This document shows positions 7,195 to 13,965 of a stretch of DNA of 36,257 bases, piece after piece. The translations under genes were made by a program, and so were the position numbers. The notes under the pieces were generated by a model, which was given only the letters and a program-made list of their open reading frames with translations, was not told where the DNA came from and made no database searches. The stretch is from contig JBJOIT010000029.1 in NCBI GenBank assembly GCA_046046915.1, positions 1-36,257 on the forward strand. The letters are read 5' to 3'. The stretch is from JBEEJZ01 sp046046915. GTDB lineage: Bacteria; Pseudomonadota; Gammaproteobacteria; Burkholderiales; Burkholderiaceae_C. Each line of letters opens with the position of its first letter. Position 1 is the stretch's first letter.

Positions 7195-8523
7195 TTAGGC
7201 AACCGTCGTCGATTCATTCGGCCTGTCCGGCACCCACATCACCGGAGCAAAGCCACCGCCTTCGGTGCGGAAGTTGGTGGTTTGGCCGCTGTAGGTGCGG
7301 GCGGCCAGCAGCTGCACACGTCCGGCATAGGCGTAGGCGCGCAGGTCAAACTTGAGTTCTGAAGGCGTACCGTCAATTTGTATGGCGCGCAGCGGTGGGG
7401 GCACCAGCTTTTGGGCGATGTAGTCGCTGTGCAGAATCTGCTCCCACACCTTGGTGGTGAGTTTGTCGCCCCGGTAGACCGCACGCGCGCCGTATCCCGC
7501 CAGGGGTTTGAAAAACAGCTGTTTGCGTTGGTCCCACAGCGCCGCTGCGTTGTGGGCGCAGACGCGCTCGCAGGCAGGTACCGTTGCCAACTGCGTGGCT
7601 TGGTCGGCCAGCGAGACCCCCAGAGCCGCCAGGTCTGTGGCTTGGCCCAGCGTCACCAGGTGCTCCTTGCTTGCGCGCAAGGCATGGGCGCGGGGGTGGG
7701 GCGTTACGGCCGCCACGCCCATCTGGTAAGCCTGCGCCAGCGTTGCGTGGGCGGGGTCCGAGAGGTCAAAGTCGGTCAGGCGGTTGTAGACCATGTCCAG
7801 CGCCAGTCCACCGCTGTAAAGCACACCATCCTGCAGTTGCAGGCCAGCGGCATCGGTCACCGTTGCCGCGATGCCGTGGCGCCGGAACAACTCGGCAAAC
7901 AGGGCGAACTCGGGCGCCAGGTATTGGCTTTGCGGTTCATGGTCAACGATGGCAATGCTGCGCAAAGGGCGGGGCGCCTGACCACGGCTTTGGTTAAACA
8001 GCTGCCACTCGGCCCGGAACATCTCGACAAAGTCGTCTTCCAGCGTGGCCATATCGCGGTAGGCGTTGCGCGTGAGGTGGTTCAGGCCGCAGCACGCCGG
8101 CTGCGCGCGCAGCAAAACGGCATTGAGCATGGCACCGCCGGCGTTGGTGTTGATCTCGATGAGCTGCGGGCCTTGCGGCGTGATATGGAAGTCCAGGCCC
8201 ATGAACACCCCGATGGGGCCATGGTCTACCTGCGCAATGGGGCCGGCCCCGGGCAACACGCGCTGCGCCCAGGCTGGCAGAGCCAAGGTGCGTTCGATGG
8301 CGGCAACTGCCGCTTGAATGGCGCGCACGGTGGCTTGCGACACAAAAACAGCCGTGTTTGCAAACAGGTGCGGATGTGTTTCGGCCAAATGGCTGGCCAC
8401 CTCGCGCAGGCCCGCGTCGCGGCCCAAAGCCTCGCGGAGTTGGTCGGCATCCAAGGTCTGACAGCGGCAGCCATGGTTCAAGGTGTCGGCTAGTTCGGGG
8501 GTGTCTTGGGTGCTGTGGGACAT
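7195..8523 (-). CDS. ATP-grasp-like enzyme with circularly permuted motif order, function unknown
   Basis: A 442-residue protein with the hallmarks of an ATP-grasp ligase. LIEINTNAGG (Glu123, Asn125) is the metal-binding E-x-N loop. FKPLAGYGARAVYRG (Lys339) resembles the ATP-binding lysine and glycine-rich loop, QKLVPPP (371-377) the hinge, and DLRAYAY (393-399) with Arg409, Asn417 and GGG the D-x-R and R...N elements seen in glutathione-synthetase-type enzymes. In ordinary ATP-grasp proteins E-x-N comes last; here it comes first, which points to circular permutation. Such enzymes join a carboxylate to an amine or thiol using ATP. The substrate is not evident. The start at 8523 is one choice; an ATG at 8577 inside the MFS gene would couple the two. 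It is the last gene of a six-gene minus-strand run. Confidence 0.75.
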   Translation of the reverse strand: MSHSTQDTPELADTLNHGCRCQTLDADQLREALGRDAGLREVASHLAETHPHLFANTAVFVSQATVRAIQAAVAAIERTLALPAWAQRVLPGAGPIAQVDHGPIGVFMGLDFHITPQGPQLIEINTNAGGAMLNAVLLRAQPACCGLNHLTRNAYRDMATLEDDFVEMFRAEWQLFNQSRGQAPRPLRSIAIVDHEPQSQYLAPEFALFAELFRRHGIAATVTDAAGLQLQDGVLYSGGLALDMVYNRLTDFDLSDPAHATLAQAYQMGVAAVTPHPRAHALRASKEHLVTLGQATDLAALGVSLADQATQLATVPACERVCAHNAAALWDQRKQLFFKPLAGYGARAVYRGDKLTTKVWEQILHSDYIAQKLVPPPLRAIQIDGTPSELKFDLRAYAYAGRVQLLAARTYSGQTTNFRTEGGGFAPVMWVPDRPNESTTVA

Positions 8524-8563
8524 ATTCTTGAGTAGATCAGGTGCGATGGCTGATGGCGTTGTC

Positions 8564-9733
8564 TTATGCCTCGTCATGAACCGGGCCAATGAGCCAAAGT
8601 GCTGCAAAGGCCAGACTGCCCAGGCCCACCGCCAGCCATAGTGCACTGGCGCCCCATTGGGCCATGCACAAGCCAAAGAGCCAGGGCGCAAGGGCCTGCG
8701 CCATGCGAGCGGGTGCCATCAGCAAGCCTTGTCTTTCGCCGTAACCTTGCGGCCCAAACAAAACGAGTGGCAGAGTTCCTTTTGCAATGGTCAGCACCCC
8801 GTTGCCCGCACCATGCAGCAATGCAAAAACGATGGCAGCAGGGGCACCAAATAAAGCCAGGGCGGTGGCGCCAAGAGGGTGCAAGGCGGCTGCCAACCGA
8901 GCGCTGAGCAAAGGGTGCACATGCCGCAGCACACCAAACTCCAGCAACCGACCGGCCACTTGCGCGGGGCCTATCAAGGCACCGGCCGTCATCGCCAGGC
9001 CCAGGCTCACACCGCTCGCAGTCAGCATCGTGGGCAGATGGGCTGCCATCGCGGTGCTGATGAACCAGGTCACCGCAAACACGAAGGCGAGCAGCACAGC
9101 CGTACGAGTGGGCACCGGCCTTTGCGGGTGGTCTGCTGCCTTTGAGGCATCGGGCCTGGTCGGGGCAGAATTTTCAGCCGCGTGGTTGGGCAGCCAGAGG
9201 TTCAGCGGAAGCGCCACAAGCAGATGCAGACTTGCCCACACAAAACAGGTGCCGCGCCAGCCGATCCAGGCTTCTAGTGCCGTCGACAAAGGCCAGCCTA
9301 CCGTGCTGGCAAAGCCTGCAAGCAGGGTGATGCCGGTGATCATGCCGCGAGAATCTTTGCCGTAAATGCGCACCAGCGTCGCAAATGCCGCTTCGTAAAG
9401 CCCCCCAGACATGCCCACGCCTATCACCACCCAGGCGGCAAACAAAGCTGGCAGGCTCTGCGCAAGTCCCAGCAGCACCAGGCCTGCGGCAAAGAGCAGG
9501 TTGCTCACTGCAAGCACGGGCTTGCCCCCAAGGGTGTCGATGGCTCGACCCGCTCGGGGCCCGAGCACGCCAGAAATCACAAGCCCGACGGAGAAAGCGG
9601 CAAACACGGTTGCGGTGCCCACGCCCAGGTCGCGCGCCATGGGAGCCGCCAAGATGGCGGGCAGGTAATAGGTAGAGGCCCAGGCCAGTGTTTGGGCCGA
9701 GCCCAGCTTCAGGACTGTGGCGGTAGGGGTCAT
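8564..9733 (-). CDS. Major facilitator superfamily transporter
   Basis: A 389-residue inner-membrane carrier with about twelve hydrophobic segments in two halves, split by a polar loop near residues 200-220 (RPDASKAADHPQRP). The loop after the second segment, RAGRAIDTLGGKP, is the classic MFS signature between helices 2 and 3. Members usually exchange small metabolites or drugs for protons; no substrate can be named. Its ATG overlaps the aroG stop as ATGA, so the two are translationally coupled. That suggests it exports or imports something linked to the operon, though this is inference. Confidence 0.85.
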   Translation of the reverse strand: MTPTATVLKLGSAQTLAWASTYYLPAILAAPMARDLGVGTATVFAAFSVGLVISGVLGPRAGRAIDTLGGKPVLAVSNLLFAAGLVLLGLAQSLPALFAAWVVIGVGMSGGLYEAAFATLVRIYGKDSRGMITGITLLAGFASTVGWPLSTALEAWIGWRGTCFVWASLHLLVALPLNLWLPNHAAENSAPTRPDASKAADHPQRPVPTRTAVLLAFVFAVTWFISTAMAAHLPTMLTASGVSLGLAMTAGALIGPAQVAGRLLEFGVLRHVHPLLSARLAAALHPLGATALALFGAPAAIVFALLHGAGNGVLTIAKGTLPLVLFGPQGYGERQGLLMAPARMAQALAPWLFGLCMAQWGASALWLAVGLGSLAFAALWLIGPVHDEA

Positions 9734-10800
9734 CCCTGCCGGCGCAGCTGCACGGCCTTGGCGAGTGCGTCCAGGACGGGCACGGTTTGTTCAAAGCTGA
9801 TGCAGGCATCGGTCACAGACACGCCGTACTGCAAGGCTTGGCCCACTTTCAGGTCTTGCCGGCCTTCATGCAAGTGGCTTTCGATCATCAGGCCCATGAT
9901 GCGTTTGTCGCCGCCGGCAATTTGCGAGGCCACATCATGAGACACATCGATTTGTCGCTGGTGCTGCTTGCTGCTGTTGGCGTGCGAGACATCCACCATC
10001 ACCAGCGGCGCCAGGCCGGAGGCCTGCAGCACCTTGCAAGCGGCGTCCACGTCCTGGGCCGAGTAGTTGGGCTGCTTGCCGCCGCGCAAGATGATGTGCA
10101 CATCCTGGTTGCCGCGGGTTTCAAAAATGGCGGCCTGGCCCATTTTGGTCATGCCCATGAAGGCGTGCGGCGACTGCGACGCCACCACCGCATCTGCCGC
10201 CACCTTGACGCCGCCATCGGTGCCGTTTTTAAAACCAACCGGGCAAGACAGGCCGCTGGCCAGTTGTCGGTGGCTCTGGCTCTCGGTGGTGCGCGCGCCG
10301 ATGGCGCCCCAGGTCACCAGGTCGCTGATGAACTGCGGGCTTAGCAGGTCCAAAAACTCGGTGGCCACCGGCAGGCCCAGGTCAAGCACATCCAGCAGCA
10401 GCTTTCGCGCCATGGTCAGCCCCTGGTTCATGGCAAAGCTGCCGTCCAGGTGGGGGTCGTTGATGTAGCCCTTCCAGCCCACGGTGGTGCGGGGTTTTTC
10501 AAAGTACACGCGCATCACCACCAACAAGTCTTGGGCGTGCTTGTCGGCCTCTTGCTTGAGCAGCTTGGCGTAGGCAATGGCCTGGTCGTGGTCGTGTATG
10601 GAGCAGGGGCCCACCACCACCACGAGCCTATCGTCCTGCCCCTGCAGCACGGCAGAAATGGCCTGGCGGGATTGCTCCACCAGCGCCAGGTGATGGGGCG
10701 AGGCGGGCAGCTGTTCTTCCAGCAGGGCGGGGGTGAGCAGTGGGCGTACCGATGCAATGCGGGTGTCGTCGATGCGGGTTTTGTCTTGGGTGGAGAGCAT
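9730..10800 (-). CDS. aroG: 3-deoxy-7-phosphoheptulonate (DAHP) synthase, class I
   Basis: A 356-residue class I (AroF/G/H type) DAHP synthase, which condenses phosphoenolpyruvate and erythrose 4-phosphate in the first step of the shikimate pathway. Visible family landmarks are VVVGPCSIHD near residue 65, RVYFEKPRTTVGWKGYINDP, GARTTESQSHRQLASGLS, PVGFKNGTDG, HIILRGGKQPNY, VDVSHANSSKQH and the C-terminal GVSVTDACI. The length matches the E. coli isoenzymes. Which amino acid inhibits it cannot be told by eye. It lies 39 bases behind the monooxygenase gene and overlaps the MFS gene. This setting is not the usual shikimate cluster, so it may be an isoenzyme devoted to a side pathway. The symbol aroG is used generically. 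Confidence 0.93.
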   Translation of the reverse strand: MLSTQDKTRIDDTRIASVRPLLTPALLEEQLPASPHHLALVEQSRQAISAVLQGQDDRLVVVVGPCSIHDHDQAIAYAKLLKQEADKHAQDLLVVMRVYFEKPRTTVGWKGYINDPHLDGSFAMNQGLTMARKLLLDVLDLGLPVATEFLDLLSPQFISDLVTWGAIGARTTESQSHRQLASGLSCPVGFKNGTDGGVKVAADAVVASQSPHAFMGMTKMGQAAIFETRGNQDVHIILRGGKQPNYSAQDVDAACKVLQASGLAPLVMVDVSHANSSKQHQRQIDVSHDVASQIAGGDKRIMGLMIESHLHEGRQDLKVGQALQYGVSVTDACISFEQTVPVLDALAKAVQLRRQG

Positions 10801-10839
10801 GGGGGCAGAAATCTAAAATTAAAAAGAGGGTGCAGCCTA

Positions 10840-11868
10840 TCAAACCGACACTGGTTCAGGCATGGCTGCAGCTTGCATCGCGGCAGCGGCAATGTCGAGC
10901 GAGCGCAGGCGCAAAGCGGGGTCAAACACGTCGCTGACGAGCATGAATTCGTCTGCTTGGGTGGCCTGCGCCAAGTGCTGTAGGCCAGCCTGCACCGTGT
11001 CGGGCCCGCCGATGACGGCTGCTGCCAAAAAGTCGCCAATGGCGGCGCGCTCTTGCGGATGCAGCCCCTGGGCATAGCCAGCCACCGGAGGTTGCAGGCT
11101 TTTGCGTTGGCCGGTCAGGATGCCCAGCACTCGCTGGTAGGTGCTGCTGGCCAGAAAATCAGCTTCCTCATCGCTAGGGGCTGCAATCAAGGGCACACCC
11201 ACCACCACATAAGGTTTGCTCAGGCTGGCCGATGGTTTGAACAGGCTGCGGTACAGGTCCAGGGCTTGCAGCAGCATGCGGGGCGCAAAGTGCGAGGCAA
11301 ACGCAAAGGGCAGACCCCGTTCGGCTGCCAGCTGGGCAGAAAACATGCTGGAGCCCAACAGCCAGATGGGCACCTGGGTGCCGGCGCCCGGCATGGCCAC
11401 AATGCGCTGGCCGGGCTGGGCGGGGGCCAACAGTTGCTGCAGCTCGGTCACGGCTTTGGGAAAGTCTTCTTCCGTCTCGACTCGGTCACGTCGCAAGGCG
11501 CGCATGGTGGCCGCGTCCGTGCCGGGGGCACGGCCCAGGCCCAGGTCAATGCGGCCCGGGTACAGCTCGGCCAGGGTGCCAAAGGCCTCTGCCACCACCA
11601 GCGGGGCATGGTTAGGCAGCATGATGCCGCCAGAGCCCACGCGGATGTGTTGCGTGCCGCCTGCAATGTGGCCCACCAGCACGGCGGTGGCCGAGCTGGC
11701 AATGCCGGGCATGTTGTGGTGCTCGGCCAGCCAGTAGCGCTTGAAACCCAGCGACTCGGCATGTTGTGCCGTGCGCAGGGCAATGGTCAGTGCGTCGGCC
11801 ACGGTGCCGCCCTGGCGCACGGCCACGAGGTCGAGCATGGAAAGGGCGATGTCCTTGAGCTGCTTCAT
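10840..11868 (-). CDS. Luciferase-like monooxygenase, YhbW type
   Basis: A 342-residue member of the bacterial luciferase-like flavin monooxygenase superfamily, close to E. coli YhbW. Shared landmarks are ALSMLDLVAV, RYWLAEHHNMPGIASSAT, GSGGIMLPNHAPLVVAE, YPGRIDLGLGRAPGTD and WLLGSSMFSAQLAA followed by LPFAFASHFAP. These proteins form a TIM barrel that binds reduced FMN and oxidise small molecules, but substrates of the YhbW group are unknown. It lies between the GST gene (28 bases upstream) and aroG (39 bases downstream) and is probably co-transcribed with both. Confidence 0.9.
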   Translation of the reverse strand: MKQLKDIALSMLDLVAVRQGGTVADALTIALRTAQHAESLGFKRYWLAEHHNMPGIASSATAVLVGHIAGGTQHIRVGSGGIMLPNHAPLVVAEAFGTLAELYPGRIDLGLGRAPGTDAATMRALRRDRVETEEDFPKAVTELQQLLAPAQPGQRIVAMPGAGTQVPIWLLGSSMFSAQLAAERGLPFAFASHFAPRMLLQALDLYRSLFKPSASLSKPYVVVGVPLIAAPSDEEADFLASSTYQRVLGILTGQRKSLQPPVAGYAQGLHPQERAAIGDFLAAAVIGGPDTVQAGLQHLAQATQADEFMLVSDVFDPALRLRSLDIAAAAMQAAAMPEPVSV

Positions 11869-11896
11869 AGCGATTTGTCTTGCAAAACTGCCGTGC

Positions 11897-12598
11897 TTAG
11901 CGGCTCACGGTGGCGGCGGTTTGCCCAAACAGCACCTGGCGCGACTGGGCGTCTACCGTGGGTGCGGCGTTGATTTCTTTGGCGCGGGCATAGGCACGCA
12001 CCGTGGCTGGCCGATTGGCGATGCGGTCAAACCACTGTGCCAGGGCGGGAAAATCCTGCAGGTTTTGGCGCTGGCGCTCGTGCGGTACCACCCAGGGGTA
12101 GCAGGCCATGTCGGCAATCGAGTAGTCGCCGCAGATGTAAGGCCGGCCGTCACTCAGCTGTTTGTTCAGCACGCCATACAAGCGCGAGGTTTCTTTCACA
12201 TAGCGGTCGATGGCATAGGGCAGTTGCTCGGGGGCGTATTGCACAAAGTGGTGGTTCTGCCCGGCCATGGGCCCCAGGCCGCCCATTTGCCAAAACAGCC
12301 ACTGCAGGCACTGGTTGCGGCCGCGCAGGTCTTGCGGCACGAATTGCCCGGTTTTGTCGGCCAGGTACAGCAGGATGGCGCCCGACTCAAAGATGCTGAT
12401 CGGCTCACCGCCGTCAGTTGGGTTCAAGTCGACGATGGCTGGAATACGGTTATTGGGGGCAATGCGCAAAAACTCGGGCGCAAACTGCTCGCCCTTGCCG
12501 ATGTGGATGGGCTTGATGGCGTAGTCCAGCCCGGTTTCCTCCAGAAACAGGGTGACTTTGTGGCCGTTGGGGGTGGTCCAGTAATACAGATCGATCAT
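11897..12598 (-). CDS. yfcG: Glutathione S-transferase, YfcG (nu) type
   Basis: A 233-residue glutathione transferase very similar to E. coli YfcG across its whole length. The N-terminal thioredoxin-like domain has YYWTTPNGHKVTLFLEE, the Asn of TPNGHK being the residue that binds glutathione in this class, then PNNRIPAIVD and ESGAILLYLADKTG. The helical domain has LQWLFWQMGGLGPMAGQNHHF, a strong YfcG signature. Nu-class enzymes have low transferase activity but good disulfide-bond reductase activity with glutathione. It sits 27 bases behind the WYL regulator. Confidence 0.92.
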   Translation of the reverse strand: MIDLYYWTTPNGHKVTLFLEETGLDYAIKPIHIGKGEQFAPEFLRIAPNNRIPAIVDLNPTDGGEPISIFESGAILLYLADKTGQFVPQDLRGRNQCLQWLFWQMGGLGPMAGQNHHFVQYAPEQLPYAIDRYVKETSRLYGVLNKQLSDGRPYICGDYSIADMACYPWVVPHERQRQNLQDFPALAQWFDRIANRPATVRAYARAKEINAAPTVDAQSRQVLFGQTAATVSR

Positions 12599-12625
12599 GG
12601 GGGCCTTGTGTGTAGGGTTTGATTG

Positions 12626-13594
12626 TCAACCCGGATAGGCCTGCAGGGCTTGCCTCAGCGCATTTTTGACGCGGGCCTGTAGCTCGGGCGGGGCCAGCAC
12701 CGTGCAATCGGCGCCATGCTTGAGGATGTCGCCCACCAGCTCTCGATCATCGCTGTAAGGCACCTCCAGCACGTAGCTGCCATCGTCTAGCCAAGTGCTA
12801 ATTTGCTTGGGGTGCCAGATCTCGCCTTGCACCCAGCGTGCGCGGCCCGGGCTAAAGCGCAGCCTGGCCCAGGCTTTGGCGGCCCCGCTGAAGATGCCAT
12901 AGCCAGCCTGGGTGGCGGCCTTCAGTGCCTCAGGCGCCATGTCGATGGCTTCTTCGGATGCCAGCACCTCGCCGCGTTCAATGGCGTCTACGGCAAAGCT
13001 TCTGAAGCCCTCACGCAGGTGGCACCAGGCGTCCAGATACCAGTTGTCGCGGTAGTGCACTAGCTGTTGGGGCGACACAGTGCGCTCGATGGTTTCGTTT
13101 TTTTCCCGGTTGTGGTGGCGCAGCAGCAATTTGCGCCGGGCCAGCGTGGCCGAGGCCACGGTCTCAAAGGCGGCCGGCGGCACAGTGCGCTGGCCGGCAT
13201 GCACCAGGCGAATGCGGGTGGCCAGATACAAGCTGTCCAGGTCGATGTCGTGCAGCAGGTGGGCCAGCCGGTCTTTCAGTGGCGAGAGTTTTTCTGCCAG
13301 CAAACCCGGGGCAAAGTCGGCCAGCAGGTGCTGAAGGGTGGCCAGCGCCACCAGCTCCTGCGACGACAGCCACAGCCCGGGCAGCTCTTTCTTGCCGTGG
13401 CCAGCCTCCAGCCGGTAGCCGGCTTGCAGGCGGTCGTACACCACGGGTATCTGCAGTTTTTCGCGCAGCTTGCTCATGTCACGCTTGAGCGTGGCCACCG
13501 AGATGTCCATGGCCTCCAGCAGCTCTTGTGTGGGCACGGCGTGCCGGCTGAGCAACAGGCTTTTGTAGCGGTACAGGCGGTCAATTTCTCGCAT
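12626..13594 (-). CDS. WYL-domain transcriptional regulator, intact, first gene of the operon
   Basis: A 322-residue regulator. Residues 1-60 form a DNA-binding HTH (VATLKRDMSKLREKL at about 33-47). Residues about 75-300 hold the WYL region, with the eponymous motif at W185-Y186-L187 inside YRDNWYLDAWCHLREGF, followed by FAVDAIERGEVL. The C-terminal part (ISTWLDDGSYVLEVPYSDDRELVGDILKHG) is the usual WYL C-terminal extension. WYL domains bind ligands, often nucleotides or nucleic acids, and switch repressors or activators. The gene heads a closely spaced minus-strand run of six genes, so it probably controls it and itself. Its paralogue at 4440 is broken at precisely the WYL motif. Confidence 0.92.
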   Translation of the reverse strand: MREIDRLYRYKSLLLSRHAVPTQELLEAMDISVATLKRDMSKLREKLQIPVVYDRLQAGYRLEAGHGKKELPGLWLSSQELVALATLQHLLADFAPGLLAEKLSPLKDRLAHLLHDIDLDSLYLATRIRLVHAGQRTVPPAAFETVASATLARRKLLLRHHNREKNETIERTVSPQQLVHYRDNWYLDAWCHLREGFRSFAVDAIERGEVLASEEAIDMAPEALKAATQAGYGIFSGAAKAWARLRFSPGRARWVQGEIWHPKQISTWLDDGSYVLEVPYSDDRELVGDILKHGADCTVLAPPELQARVKNALRQALQAYPG

Positions 13595-13615
13595 ATAGGG
13601 GTGGGGTCGTGCTTT

Positions 13616-13630
13616 GTTTGTGACGCAAAC
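13616..13630. promoter_or_regulatory. Candidate operator upstream of the WYL regulator gene
   Basis: GTTTG at 13616-13620 mirrors CAAAC at 13626-13630 around a five-base centre, 22 bases before the regulator start. The position, between the regulator gene and an oppositely oriented small ORF, is right for an autoregulatory site. Five-base arms are short and could be chance. Confidence 0.35.
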
Positions 13631-13750
13631 ACGGCGCGTTAAAAATTAATTCAGATCGTATTTTTGCGTATCACCAAATGAGACGGTGGACTTTTATCGT
13701 TCTTTCATGGCCCGCCGAGGGGTGGTCCAGCCATCGATCAAGTACACATC

Positions 13751-13915
13751 ATGAAGCACTTCAACACCTTTGCCAGTCGCCTTCGCAAGCTGGCCGGCCT
13801 GAACCCACTGCGCGTGAACGCCGAACCCACTCTGCACCCCGCCGCCGAGCCCATGTGGGTGACGCCGGCTTATCTGCGCCGCAAGACATCGGGCACTGTT
13901 CAGCGGCTGTACTGA
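13751..13915 (+). CDS. Small basic protein of 54 residues, unknown function
   Basis: An ATG frame of 55 codons in the 370-base space between the divergent WYL gene and recC. The product begins MKHFNTFASRLRKLAGLNPL, is Arg- and Leu-rich, contains EPMWVTPAYLRRKTSG and ends VQRLY. The first 18 residues could form an amphipathic basic helix. Codon choice looks like the neighbouring genes. No clear ribosome site is present, and no family is recognised. It ends 50 bases ahead of recC. Confidence 0.5.
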   Translation: MKHFNTFASRLRKLAGLNPLRVNAEPTLHPAAEPMWVTPAYLRRKTSGTVQRLY

Positions 13916-13965
13916 GCAGCGTTGCTTTGGCGTCGATAGGCGGTGGGGCCGGCGATACTTCTGGC

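Noticed and set aside
7378..8493. Plus-strand 371-codon frame opposite the ATP-grasp gene
   Set aside because: The opposite strand encodes conserved ATP-grasp motifs; this frame is rich in His, Gln and Arg without any domain.
11053..11973. Plus-strand 306-codon frame opposite the monooxygenase gene
   Set aside because: The minus strand matches YhbW along its whole length; the plus frame is composition noise.
13678..13965. Upstream extension of recC by 96 codons
   Set aside because: The extra residues look like frame noise and would overlap the 54-codon ORF; the usual RecC N-terminus begins at 13966.
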